From positions 1 through 64,000 of the forward strand of contig NZ_JACLBZ010000002.1 of assembly GCF_019748715.1 (NCBI RefSeq): a stretch of 64,000 nt of DNA, in the 5' to 3' direction. Position 1 is the stretch's first letter, and each line of letters opens with the position of its first letter. This document shows positions 42,811-51,091 of the stretch, in pieces. The stretch comes from Sporosarcina aquimarina (GTDB lineage Bacteria > Bacillota > Bacilli > Bacillales_A > Planococcaceae). A model generated the notes under the pieces. It was given only the letters and a program-made list of their open reading frames with translations. It was not told where the DNA came from and searched no databases. Position numbers and translations under genes: made by a program.

Positions 42811-42894
42811 CCTATTAAGTAAAAGTCCTTTAAAAAATCCGCCTACTTCCAACTTCTAATTGTACTAATTTACATCCGCTCAAATTCATAAAAC

Positions 42895-43575
42895 CTATTT
42901 TTTCATAAATTGTTTTTTATAATGATCCGTTAAAGGGATCAATTCACCATCTTCGATAACAAATATTTCATCACATAACTCTTCAATATCAGCAAAATGG
43001 TGACTTGTCAGTAATATGGTCTTCTGCTGTTCTTTTAAGTGTTTAATAATTTCTTTTACGTCTTGATATGTCTTATAATCCAGTGCGTTGAAAGGTTCAT
43101 CTAAAATTAAAATATCTTGATTTTCCATAATAGCTTGTGCAATTCCTAACTTTTGTTTCATACCCAGGGAGTAATCCTTTACTTTTGCCTTATTTTTAGG
43201 GTTTAAGCCAACTAATTGCATCGCCTTCTCGATCTGCTTATCGGTAATACGATTCGTAATGGCAGCCAAGTATTGTAGATTTTTAAAGCCACTAAAAAGT
43301 TCGATGTAGCCAGGTTCGTTGATAAAGACGCCTACACCTTCCGGAAAATCGATTTGTTCTCCTAGAACTTGCTGTCGTATTTTTATTTGCCCACTAGTCG
43401 GCACAACAAATCCACATATCAATTTAAATAGAACTGATTTACCGCTACCATTCCCACCGACAATCCCAACCGTTTGACCTTGTCCAATCTTTAATTGAAT
43501 ATTTTTTAATACTTCGTGACCTGAAAATTGTTTTGATATATCTTGTAATTCAATTGCATATACCACCCATTTCAC
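42895..43575 (-). CDS. ABC transporter ATP-binding protein of the TCS-linked exporter
   Basis: A 226-residue ATPase: Walker A in GGNGSGKSVLFKL, signature DYSLGMKQKLGIA, Walker B in ILILDEPFNALDYKT and switch His in LTSHHFADIEELCD. It belongs to the bacteriocin/antibiotic-export type with small ATPases and ABC-2 permeases. Its start overlaps the end of the large permease gene by four bases. With the two permeases upstream it probably forms an immunity or export system under the neighbouring two-component system. Confidence 0.92.
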   Translation of the reverse strand: MKWVVYAIELQDISKQFSGHEVLKNIQLKIGQGQTVGIVGGNGSGKSVLFKLICGFVVPTSGQIKIRQQVLGEQIDFPEGVGVFINEPGYIELFSGFKNLQYLAAITNRITDKQIEKAMQLVGLNPKNKAKVKDYSLGMKQKLGIAQAIMENQDILILDEPFNALDYKTYQDVKEIIKHLKEQQKTILLTSHHFADIEELCDEIFVIEDGELIPLTDHYKKQFMKK

Positions 43576-45044
43576 CCTCTCTCAAAATATTTATACGTTT
43601 TCCATTTTATAATGCCAATCATACAGATGAGGGCAATAAAACCACTACTCGACATGTCTAACATCGTTCTTCCCATTTCCTCTATACGTGCTAATTGACC
43701 AATCCCTGCCACATTGTACGACAACCAACTTACTGGAAACACATTCAATAGATACAAACTCATGCTAGCTAGAAATGACCATGTCACTCGATTGGTTACA
43801 ATAAATAACAAGAATACTAACGTCAGCATGCTACATAATTCTAGTATTTTAATAAGGATAACATATGTCAGTAAATGCCAATCGATCATCAAAATTTTAT
43901 CAAAAGATATACCTACAAGTAACAAAATGGCGACTGACAATACAACATAGACAACTGCTACTAATAGTATATGACCTAAAACAGTTGTTCCCCATATGGA
44001 TTTCTTTCGTATACGTATAAACAATGCCATATTTCTTGGATGACACCATGACTGCAAAAATATACTGAACATATAAATCGGTGTTCCGATATAAATCATT
44101 TGTTCCAACCATGTCATGACATGTATAGAACCTAGGGGTAATCCGTAAAAGAAACGTATTACATACTCATTCAATGTTTCCTCACTAAATATTGCCTTTG
44201 TCACTGCTAAAATAACTAAACTTGCACACCAAACCAGCACTAATCTAGGTATCCAGAAAATACGAGTGTAATAATAGAACAATCCCTTTTTTAACTTTTT
44301 AGGATATGCTGGTGTCCAGTGCCAAAACTGTACAATGCAAAAAATTTGCAAGAGACTTAGTATGACTATCGCTATAAGTGTCCACCAAAGCGGGTAATCC
44401 CCAGAATAGTTATGATGTAACACAATATAACGATTGATTGTGATGAAAGGTATCTTTTCGACCCAGGGCACTTTGATAGATAATATCATAAGGATGTATA
44501 AAAATACGATACAAAAATAAGTAGCTTTTCTTGAGAAAAAGTGTGCCATAGTTACAAATGTACAGCCAATGAAACTGTAACCCGTGACTAAAAATAACAC
44601 GGTATAAAGAATACCTTGTAACGGGCTACTAAATGTACCCATATAGTACTGCATCATATCTGCATCCAGCGAGCTATGCCAGTCATTTCTCATAGGCAAT
44701 CCAATTGAGACCACTAGTGAAATCATACCAATAATCCCTACAAATACAGTAGAAAACAGCGTGATTGTTACCCATCTCATAAACATAAAACGATAAAACT
44801 TTTTCATACGGATTAATTCAAACATACGTGGCATTGTATATAATTTTGATACGCACAGGAAGAAAACCGGCGTCATAATAAAAATTATGATATAGTGATT
44901 CGTCATGAGATGAAGAACAAACAAACTGAAATTTCCTTCGTAAGTTTTGCGGTCTGCTACTGCAGTCAATGCGAAAATGATCACTACAAGCAAAAGAGAT
45001 TTCGTCATTACTAATTTCAAATGCTGCTGAATGAGCATTTTCAT
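43572..45044 (-). CDS. Large membrane protein, probable permease of the TCS-linked ABC exporter
   Basis: A 490-residue protein with about 12 hydrophobic segments, beginning MKMLIQQHLKLVMTKSLLLV. I cannot name the family; its position between a clear ABC ATPase gene and an ABC-2-like permease gene, and its length (about double an ABC-2 permease), suggest a fused or double permease. The context is like lantibiotic or bacitracin-type resistance transporters. Eight bases separate it from the preceding permease gene. Confidence 0.75.
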   Translation of the reverse strand: MKMLIQQHLKLVMTKSLLLVVIIFALTAVADRKTYEGNFSLFVLHLMTNHYIIIFIMTPVFFLCVSKLYTMPRMFELIRMKKFYRFMFMRWVTITLFSTVFVGIIGMISLVVSIGLPMRNDWHSSLDADMMQYYMGTFSSPLQGILYTVLFLVTGYSFIGCTFVTMAHFFSRKATYFCIVFLYILMILSIKVPWVEKIPFITINRYIVLHHNYSGDYPLWWTLIAIVILSLLQIFCIVQFWHWTPAYPKKLKKGLFYYYTRIFWIPRLVLVWCASLVILAVTKAIFSEETLNEYVIRFFYGLPLGSIHVMTWLEQMIYIGTPIYMFSIFLQSWCHPRNMALFIRIRKKSIWGTTVLGHILLVAVVYVVLSVAILLLVGISFDKILMIDWHLLTYVILIKILELCSMLTLVFLLFIVTNRVTWSFLASMSLYLLNVFPVSWLSYNVAGIGQLARIEEMGRTMLDMSSSGFIALICMIGIIKWKTYKYFERG

Positions 45045-45052
45045 ATGTTCAC

Positions 45053-45850
45053 CTACAATTCATAAATGCGTGCATTTACTATTTTTCGTTTGTACACAAG
45101 ATATCCGAGAATAACTAATAAAAGCAAAACAGGTCCCGTGACAAAACTGGTCCATGAAATAGCTTCTACCCACACAAGTGACGGTTCAAAAGCCGTAACC
45201 AAACGGTACTTCTCAAGTCCAAAAACAGACCAACAAAAATTCTCTAGTAATACATAAACAAAAGGTCCTGTTAAAATAACAAATAAGTTTTGGCTATATA
45301 AACTAAATACAAACCCTAGTGTTGCAACCAATGCACCTATAATGCCTTTCCATAAACTTAATACAAGACCATATAGGAAAGGCTGCTCCAAAAATTGCTC
45401 TCCATAAATATGAGTTTGTACAATTTTTCCCATCAACTCACCTGTTTCAGGATTAACCAATGACAATTGGACCGTAATGGGTGGGACAACATATAATGCA
45501 ACAAGTACACTTATCATCGAAACGCAGAAAACAACTAAGTATCCGCTTCCTGCACTTACGATCCATTTCGAAAATACATAGTTCTTTTTATTCACACGTG
45601 GTAGCGTATAGTTAATAAATCCATTTTTGCGCTCAAAATACATAAGCCAACCTGTGGGAATGACTGCAAGCAACGGGAAAATTAGATTAAAGATCTCAAA
45701 ACCCACCTCATACACTTCCAGTTGTGCTTCTAATGCATAATTTTTGTAAATAATTAATGTACAGATTATAGCGGCTAGCATAGCAAGTACGGCTGTGAAA
45801 CCGACTGCCACTCTTACTTTCCGCCATTCATTCCTAATTAATCGCTTCAA
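45053..45850 (-). CDS. ABC-2-like permease of the TCS-linked exporter
   Basis: A 265-residue membrane protein with about six hydrophobic segments; the start RLIRNEWRKVRVAVGFTAVLA resembles ABC-2 permeases of the lantibiotic-immunity (LanE/G, BcrB) type. First gene of the three-gene exporter operon. Start is TTG at 45848-45850 with GGAGGAATAAAGC upstream. A consensus-like promoter and a 44-bp palindrome lie between it and the sensor kinase gene. Confidence 0.8.
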   Translation of the reverse strand: MKRLIRNEWRKVRVAVGFTAVLAMLAAIICTLIIYKNYALEAQLEVYEVGFEIFNLIFPLLAVIPTGWLMYFERKNGFINYTLPRVNKKNYVFSKWIVSAGSGYLVVFCVSMISVLVALYVVPPITVQLSLVNPETGELMGKIVQTHIYGEQFLEQPFLYGLVLSLWKGIIGALVATLGFVFSLYSQNLFVILTGPFVYVLLENFCWSVFGLEKYRLVTAFEPSLVWVEAISWTSFVTGPVLLLLVILGYLVYKRKIVNARIYEL

Positions 45851-45874
45851 GCTTTATTCCTCCTTCCTGCCCTC

Positions 45875-45903
45875 ACTATAACGAAGCCGTTTACTGGCTA
45901 CAA
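45875..45903 (-). promoter_or_regulatory. Promoter of the three-gene ABC exporter operon
   Basis: Minus strand TTGTAG (complement 45898-45903), 17 bp, TATAGT (complement 45875-45880). It suggests that the exporter genes are transcribed separately from the two-component genes. Confidence 0.6.
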
Positions 45904-45920
45904 TGGTTATAGAACAAAGA

Positions 45921-45964
45921 AAGGTTTTACGGGAATGAAAATATTTTCATTCCCGTAAAACCTT
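45921..45964. terminator. 44-bp perfect palindrome after the sensor kinase gene
   Basis: The 22-base arm 45921-45942 (starts AAGGTTTTACGGG) is followed without spacer by its exact complement (45943-45964). As RNA it makes a 20-bp stem. It lies three bases beyond the kinase stop codon, and the minus strand continues TCTTTGTT, a weak U-tract, so it probably ends kinase transcription just before the exporter promoter. Confidence 0.7.
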
Positions 45965-45967
45965 CGT

Positions 45968-47227
45968 TTATTCCTGAAAACGTAAACCAATTGTGACATA
46001 GTTTCCTGTCCTCTGCTCATTTTTCAAAAGAATATGAGCCTTATATTGTTTGGCAATTTGTTGGACATTGTGCAACCCAAAACCTCGCATGCCTTTTTTC
46101 GTTGAAAATCCAATATCGAACATCTTTAGGAAATGATCGTTTGAAATATAAGGTGATGGATTGCTTACTTGTAACATATATTGATTTTCTTCTTGCTTAA
46201 GCGTGACATATACAGTGTCTCCACTTTGACTAGCATCAAAGGCATTATCAAGTAAAATGCCGAGCACCTCAATTAAATCCACGTCTTCACAAGCCATTTC
46301 ATGAAGCGAGATGGAATTATCTATCACTACCTGAATCCCCATTTGTTCGGCTCTTTTTACTTTTGTATATAAAAAACCAGCAACAATTTTATGATCCATC
46401 GTTAACAGTTGTTGTTGATGAGAAAGCATTTTTACATTTCCAGTGTAACGAGTAATTTCATGCTTTGCCTCTTCTAACGTATTAGCCGTTTCAAGAATAC
46501 TTGAAATAGCCAACATTTTATTAGAAAATTCATGCTGTCTCGCACGAACCTCTAGTACTAGCTCGTCAATAATCGGTAAATATTTTTCTGTAGCTAAGAT
46601 TCGGGCTTTCAACGCGTGTTGTTTCTTTTGTTCAAAAAATAACCACGTTAGTAATAAAAAGACAAAGATCGATCCTAACAGCATAAGCCAGCTACCCAAT
46701 TGAGTAATTTCTGTTGTTTGGAACAGATACATACCCAAAAAGGAAAAAAAGATTATACTCATGAATAGCTGTTGCATCAATGTCATTTGTTCGAATTCTG
46801 TATAGGCAAAATGTCTGCGAATGAAGAAAACAAGACCTAGTACCACAGCTAAGCAAATCAAATGATTCCAATCGATTTCTAGCGGTAAAAGCATCGTCAA
46901 CAAGACTGCTTGCATTCGGACCATCATCCAGACCATTAAACTGAGCATTGTCATCAAAAGAATGGTTAAGTGACTACGCTTAAATAGATAACTATTCGCT
47001 ACGAGTGTAAGAAAACAAAAACCAATCAGACCAGGTACATATTGCACAGGTAAAACTCCAAGCCCCTTAAGCGTCATGATTAACCCTCGCTCATCGGTAT
47101 CACTTAGCAAACAAAATAATGAAATGATGCTCACCCAGAATACGTGTGCCCATTTAAATTTGATGGGTTCACGGAAAAACAAACAGGTAATAAGCCAAAG
47201 AGCCAGAATATCTGATAGAATGCTCAT
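45968..47227 (-). CDS. Sensor histidine kinase, GHKL/AgrC-like
   Basis: A 419-residue kinase. The first 190 residues hold about six hydrophobic segments (membrane sensor as in AgrC/ComD), then the H-box AFS-type RQHEFSNKMLAISSIL (near 215), the N-box LGILLDNAFDAS and the G-box KGMRGFGLHNVQQIAKQY. This is the HPK10 class that commonly detects peptides. No agrB/agrD-like genes are adjacent. It ends next to the palindrome at 45921. The LytTR regulator gene lies 11 bp upstream in the same operon. Confidence 0.92.
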   Translation of the reverse strand: MSILSDILALWLITCLFFREPIKFKWAHVFWVSIISLFCLLSDTDERGLIMTLKGLGVLPVQYVPGLIGFCFLTLVANSYLFKRSHLTILLMTMLSLMVWMMVRMQAVLLTMLLPLEIDWNHLICLAVVLGLVFFIRRHFAYTEFEQMTLMQQLFMSIIFFSFLGMYLFQTTEITQLGSWLMLLGSIFVFLLLTWLFFEQKKQHALKARILATEKYLPIIDELVLEVRARQHEFSNKMLAISSILETANTLEEAKHEITRYTGNVKMLSHQQQLLTMDHKIVAGFLYTKVKRAEQMGIQVVIDNSISLHEMACEDVDLIEVLGILLDNAFDASQSGDTVYVTLKQEENQYMLQVSNPSPYISNDHFLKMFDIGFSTKKGMRGFGLHNVQQIAKQYKAHILLKNEQRTGNYVTIGLRFQE

Positions 47228-47238
47228 ACTATTTCCTC

Positions 47239-47940
47239 CTATAAGATATACTGACGATATTTTAAGCCAATTGGAATAAGGGTATCTACGCCTCGTAAAC
47301 GGATTGTTTGCCCCACTTTATCTATTTGTTCTACCATGTCTTGATTGATAATAAAGCTTTTATGTACTTGCACAAACCGATCATCTAGTAATTCCATGCT
47401 AGCCTTTAATGAATAACTTGAGATCATTTCATTCAGTAAGATTCCATCACGTTTTATATGTAAACAAATTTTCTTACCAAAAGATTCGATATAAAACAAA
47501 TCTTTTAATAGGTACTCAAAAATGAATCCTTTCTGTTCAATACGGATCTTTCCCTCATCCATCTCAAAGTGTGACAAATACTGCAAGACATCTTGGATCA
47601 CCTTTTGGCATTCTAACTGAGTAAACGGCTTCACTAAATAATAAAAACATTTAAGCTCTCGGTATGCATACAATTCTTCCGTTAAAACAGCCGTTTCAAA
47701 AACAATAGGAGTATACATATAAGCGGGCATGGTGCGTAACTGTTTGACTAAGTCCGTTCCCTTGTAATCAACTAGCTGAATATCCACAATAAAGAAATCT
47801 ATTTTAATATCTTGTGCCAAATTCATAGCTTTTGCCGCACTGTCTGTAAGGTAAACATTAAATACTTGTGGTAACGTTTCTAATGCATTTTGTAAAAACT
47901 TTTGGATAGCTTGATCATCTTCAACAATTAATACATTCAT
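47239..47940 (-). CDS. LytTR-family response regulator, AgrA/ComE-like
   Basis: A 233-residue regulator: receiver domain 1-125 with the acidic pocket Glu7/Asp8, phospho-acceptor Asp53 (IVDIQLVD) and Lys in LVKPFTQ; LytTR DNA-binding domain 140-233 (LFYIESFGKKICLHIKRDGIL; FVQVHKSFIINQDMVEQID). ATG at 47938-47940 (MNVLIVEDD) was chosen because GAGGGG lies upstream and the receiver begins here; 13 more codons upstream are not expected. It most likely controls the exporter operon next to it. Confidence 0.93.
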   Translation of the reverse strand: MNVLIVEDDQAIQKFLQNALETLPQVFNVYLTDSAAKAMNLAQDIKIDFFIVDIQLVDYKGTDLVKQLRTMPAYMYTPIVFETAVLTEELYAYRELKCFYYLVKPFTQLECQKVIQDVLQYLSHFEMDEGKIRIEQKGFIFEYLLKDLFYIESFGKKICLHIKRDGILLNEMISSYSLKASMELLDDRFVQVHKSFIINQDMVEQIDKVGQTIRLRGVDTLIPIGLKYRQYIL

Positions 47941-47991
47941 TACAAACACCCCTCTAATGTGATAAGTGCTGTATGTCAAAAAAACGAAAAC

Positions 47992-48030
47992 GAGTCAGCA
48001 AGAAAGCGAAAGCTAGGGTCTTGTCGACTC
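47992..48030 (-). terminator. Terminator of the squalene/phytoene-synthase gene
   Basis: Imperfect stem GAGTC-A-GCAAGA / TCTTG-T-C-GACTC with a GTTTTCGTTTTTTTG run on the minus strand, 63 bp beyond the stop codon. Confidence 0.5.
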
Positions 48031-48092
48031 ATTCGTATTTACTAATGAATAAGTCCAGCATCGCCATCTCCACTTTACTCGTATCATTCATC

Positions 48093-48929
48093 TTATTTAG
48101 AACGCATCGCTTGATTCACGACAACCATCACTTCAGTCCGAGACATTTTCTCCCGACCTTCTTTCAGCGCATCCAATGTACCGTGCGCCAAAGCAAGCGG
48201 AATCTTACAGAAGTTCAGGATCGTTTTCGTCTCGATGTCCTGAATATATTCATCCGCTAACGCCAAGTTCTCTTCTGCAAAACTGAACATTTCATCCAGT
48301 TTCCAACCGTCCGGGAAGAAATTCACATCACGCTCCGCGTCTTCTTTATAGTTACGCAGGATATTGACAGACTGTAAGCCTCGTCCAAAGCCAATTGCCA
48401 AATCCCTGTCTGTTTCGGTTCCATCGTACCAACGCCAAATATCCGTCAACATGACACCTACCAATCCGGCAACGTAGTATGTATAATCGTCTAAGTCTTC
48501 GCGCGTATGGATCACCCAATCTTTTTCTGCCCACTTCGCCATGCCTCTGCCCATAATCGCAGTCGATTCAAGTACTTTATCGGTGACCGTGTCAGGGCAA
48601 AATTCCACCCAATCAGCAAGGCGCAATGTCACTTCCGGCAATTGCGATTGATAAGGAGCAAATAGCTTGTCCAGCGCTTCCGCAATGGGTGCGCCTGTTG
48701 CGATTTTATTTTCCAGTAGTTCGCTGACTTTGTTCAGTAACGTTACGACATCCGCAACATCCATTTGTTCATGATCTTCAATTTCATCGATGGCCCGCAT
48801 GCACAAATAAGCGGATGCTACAGCTTCTCTTACTTCAGGTTCAAGTAGTTTAATTGGAATAAAAAATGTGCGGCTTGTTTCTTTCAATACTTTCATCGCA
48901 TCTTTTTGTAGTTTTGTATCAGTTTTCAC
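48093..48929 (-). CDS. Squalene/phytoene-synthase-family protein
   Basis: A 278-residue trans-isoprenyl-diphosphate synthase of the head-to-head type. Two aspartate-rich regions are present: MRAIDEIEDHE (about 43-53) and RNYKEDAERDVNFFPD (about 206-221), as needed for binding of two prenyl diphosphates, plus the GRGLQSVNILRN helix. It could make squalene, dehydrosqualene or a relative, or act as a prenyl-diphosphate phosphatase as reported for B. subtilis YisP, whose product is linked to membrane domains and biofilms. No other isoprenoid genes are near. Start is GTG with GGAGGG upstream. Confidence 0.9.
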   Translation of the reverse strand: MKTDTKLQKDAMKVLKETSRTFFIPIKLLEPEVREAVASAYLCMRAIDEIEDHEQMDVADVVTLLNKVSELLENKIATGAPIAEALDKLFAPYQSQLPEVTLRLADWVEFCPDTVTDKVLESTAIMGRGMAKWAEKDWVIHTREDLDDYTYYVAGLVGVMLTDIWRWYDGTETDRDLAIGFGRGLQSVNILRNYKEDAERDVNFFPDGWKLDEMFSFAEENLALADEYIQDIETKTILNFCKIPLALAHGTLDALKEGREKMSRTEVMVVVNQAMRSK

Positions 48930-49052
48930 TTTGGGATCCCTCCATCAATAATCATGGCTGTCAAAAAATATTTTCAATTAAATATGATTCCTTCATTATA
49001 TCATTCATTGTAACATTAAGATGTTTATAATGGATTGTCAAAATCCAAACAA

Positions 49053-49087
49053 AAAGCCGGATGCGCCCTTCAGCATCCAGCCTTTAT
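49053..49087. terminator. Hairpin in the gap after the SDR/hydrolase operon
   Basis: AAAGCCGGATGC / GCATCC-A-GCCTTT type stem (49054-49086). It may serve as a second terminator or for antisense transcripts from the squalene synthase side. Confidence 0.5.
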
Positions 49088-49157
49088 GACGATATCATTC
49101 TGCAGATGGTTTCTCCATCGAGACAATGCTAGTTTACATAATATTATTATGCGCAAA

Positions 49158-49190
49158 AAAATGCTTACATAATAACAACGTAAGCATTTT
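49158..49190 (-). terminator. Terminator of the SDR gene
   Basis: Perfect arms AAAATGCTTAC (49158-49168) and GTAAGCATTTT (49180-49190), minus-strand T-run, 22 bp beyond the SDR stop codon. Confidence 0.85.
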
Positions 49191-49211
49191 CTTCACTTTC
49201 TAACTATCCAG

Positions 49212-49970
49212 TTACTTCTTATAGAAAAAAGGACGTCCAATAACTTCTACTAAAGAAGGAGCAAGAGCATATAGTTTACTGGTCAGACCCATAACTTTAG
49301 GTAAGTTTACTTCTCGCCTCGGTTCACGAATCGTCTGTATGACAGCACGCACTACCGTATCGATGGAGAGCAGTTGGGACCCCATAGCTTGCTTATACTT
49401 TCCTGTTTGATCCGCTAATTCGATAAACGGTGTATCTATCGGTCCAGGATGAATGACTGATACATCCAAATGATACGGAGCCACTTCCATTCTTAATGCA
49501 TTCGTATAGCCAATGAGGGCATGTTTCGTCGCCGCATAGACCGATGTTTTGGGTGTTGCGACTTTCCCCGCCTGCGAACCGATGAACAGCAAATGTCCGC
49601 TTTTTCGTTCCATCATAGCATGCAGCAAACGTTTCGTCAGCTGCATCGGAACAAGCACGTTCGTTTCAAGCATTTCTGCCATCTCTTCGTCGGATGCTTC
49701 ATGAGCGAAATTAAATCTGCCAACTCCTGCTGAATAAACGATTACATCCGGCACTTCGCCTATACGTGACACGAGCCAGTCCAGTTGTTTGGCATCCCGC
49801 AAATCAGCACAAAAACCTTCCACCCCTACTTGCTGCAGTTCTTGCAGCGCTTTCGCATTGCGACCAGTAGCCATTACGCGCATCCCTTTTACCGATGCCA
49901 GTCGCCTGGCCAGTTCAAAACCGACCCCGCTCGTTGCACCGGTAATTAAGATGGATTTAACAGCTGGCAT
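49212..49970 (-). CDS. yqjQ: Short-chain dehydrogenase/reductase, YqjQ-like
   Basis: A 252-residue SDR: ITGATSGVGFELARR (TGxxxGxG NAD(P) motif, about 7-20), YSAGVGRF (NAG-like), and the catalytic YAATKHAL (YxxxK). Some orthologues are listed as 3-ketosphinganine or fatty-aldehyde-type reductases, but the B. subtilis YqjQ role is not established. The gene overlaps the end of the metallo-hydrolase gene; I chose ATG at 49968-49970 (MPAVKSILITG) with CGGGAG upstream, although an ATG 21 bases earlier is possible. Same order as yqjP-yqjQ. Confidence 0.88.
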   Translation of the reverse strand: MPAVKSILITGATSGVGFELARRLASVKGMRVMATGRNAKALQELQQVGVEGFCADLRDAKQLDWLVSRIGEVPDVIVYSAGVGRFNFAHEASDEEMAEMLETNVLVPMQLTKRLLHAMMERKSGHLLFIGSQAGKVATPKTSVYAATKHALIGYTNALRMEVAPYHLDVSVIHPGPIDTPFIELADQTGKYKQAMGSQLLSIDTVVRAVIQTIREPRREVNLPKVMGLTSKLYALAPSLVEVIGRPFFYKK

Positions 49971-50901
49971 ATTGATGAACTCCCGACTCATCTGCCGTTT
50001 CCCTAATCAATTCCTTGGAAATCAAATAATCAAGCTGACCAATCGTTTCGGACAATGTTAATCCAAGCTCTTTTTCATACACTGCCGGAAACAAGCGTTT
50101 GGTCACTTCAAAAACGGTCTGTGGCTGTTCACGCAGCATGCCGAGCACTTTCATCGCCCGATCATTCTGCTTCTCCAAGCGTTCCTTGATAAGCGAATGT
50201 GCGTTATGGACTTCTCCGGCATGCCCTCCATAAACAATGTTGACGGGCAAATCGAGTAAACGTTCAAGTGATGCGTTATATTGAAGCAACGCCCGAGGCC
50301 GGTCTTCTTCTTTTCTAAAAGGTGGTTCGATCAGCGGATTGGACGAAACCTTTTCCAATAAAAGATCGCCACCGATTAAGATTCCCTCTTGTTCATTCCA
50401 AAGCGATAAATGACTCTGTGCATGACCTAATGATTCTTGCACTTTCCAGCCCGGATGGCCCGGCAAATCATCCCCTTCATTCACCATCCGATCGACAGGA
50501 CGATTACCCATCAAATCGACAGAGCGACGAAATCTTTTTATCCATTTAGAATATTCTTCAGGCACGCCTTCTTCATGAAGAGAATTTTCATAAAATCGAT
50601 CATGTCGATCCAGAAAATCTTGATCGCGCGTCAGCCAATAATTGAGATAGGGATGGCCGAGTACTTCTGCACGATCGAATGCTTCAATCCACCCGCAGTG
50701 ATCGGGATGATGATGGGTAACGAAAACTTGTTCTATGTCCTTGAATGAGTAACCGATTTCTCGTAATCTATGTTGCAGTGCTTCGTATGCCTCTGGTGTC
50801 TTCGTCCCTGCATCGACTAATGTCAGTGTATCGCCTTTTAGTAAGAAACAATTCACATCTCCGACTGCAAATGGAGTAGGTGTTATAATCTTTTCTATCA
50901 T
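49957..50901 (-). CDS. yqjP: Metallo-beta-lactamase-fold hydrolase, YqjP-like
   Basis: A 314-residue MBL-fold protein. The metal motif is VFVTHHHPDHCGW (HxHxDH), with further ligands in GHAQSHLSLW and GGHAGEVHNAHSL. The last 70 residues form a winged-helix-like tail (AMKVLGMLREQPQTVFEVTKRLFP), as in the glyoxalase II/YqjP group. Substrate unknown; a thioesterase- or lactonase-like activity is possible. It forms an operon with the SDR gene. Confidence 0.9.
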   Translation of the reverse strand: MIEKIITPTPFAVGDVNCFLLKGDTLTLVDAGTKTPEAYEALQHRLREIGYSFKDIEQVFVTHHHPDHCGWIEAFDRAEVLGHPYLNYWLTRDQDFLDRHDRFYENSLHEEGVPEEYSKWIKRFRRSVDLMGNRPVDRMVNEGDDLPGHPGWKVQESLGHAQSHLSLWNEQEGILIGGDLLLEKVSSNPLIEPPFRKEEDRPRALLQYNASLERLLDLPVNIVYGGHAGEVHNAHSLIKERLEKQNDRAMKVLGMLREQPQTVFEVTKRLFPAVYEKELGLTLSETIGQLDYLISKELIRETADESGVHQYASC

Positions 50902-50934
50902 AAAAAAGTTCCCCCTTGAAATGAATGACTGTTC

Positions 50935-50968
50935 AGTACATTGTACTCTTTATTTTCCTATGCGTCAC
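50935..50968 (-). promoter_or_regulatory. Promoter and palindromic operator of the yqjPQ operon
   Basis: The palindrome AGTACA-T-TGTACT (50935-50947) covers the minus-strand -10 TACAAT (complement 50940-50945); -35 GTGACG (complement 50963-50968) is 17 bp upstream. A second small palindrome ACTG-TT-CAGT (50928-50937) overlaps it. Confidence 0.45.
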
Positions 50969-51007
50969 GTATCCATTCTCGTTATTTTTGAAATATTTAC
51001 ATGTAGA

Positions 51008-51033
51008 TGAAACCAAATCGTTTATTCTTCGTA
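51008..51033 (+). promoter_or_regulatory. Sigma-W-type (ECF) promoter of the YdjI/YdjG-like genes
   Basis: TGAAAC (51008-51013), 16 bp, CGTA (51030-51033), followed by TGG. This is the consensus pair of B. subtilis sigma-W promoters (TGAAAC, N16, CGTA). The SPFH gene starts about 58 bp downstream. A TATACT hexamer overlaps downstream and could be a minor sigma-A site. Confidence 0.75.
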
Positions 51034-51091
51034 TGGTATACTACAAGAAATAGCGGTATTTGCAATATGCTGTCTAAATGGAGGGGTTTCA

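Noticed and set aside
42895..47979. Search for an AgrD/ComC-like signal peptide gene beside the two-component system
   Set aside because: No short open frame with a good ribosome site and leader-like sequence was found in the gaps at 45851-45967 or 47941-48092.
47973..48260. Open frame starting with a Lys/Arg-rich segment
   Set aside because: No ribosome site, covers a terminator-like hairpin and runs antisense into the squalene/phytoene-synthase gene.
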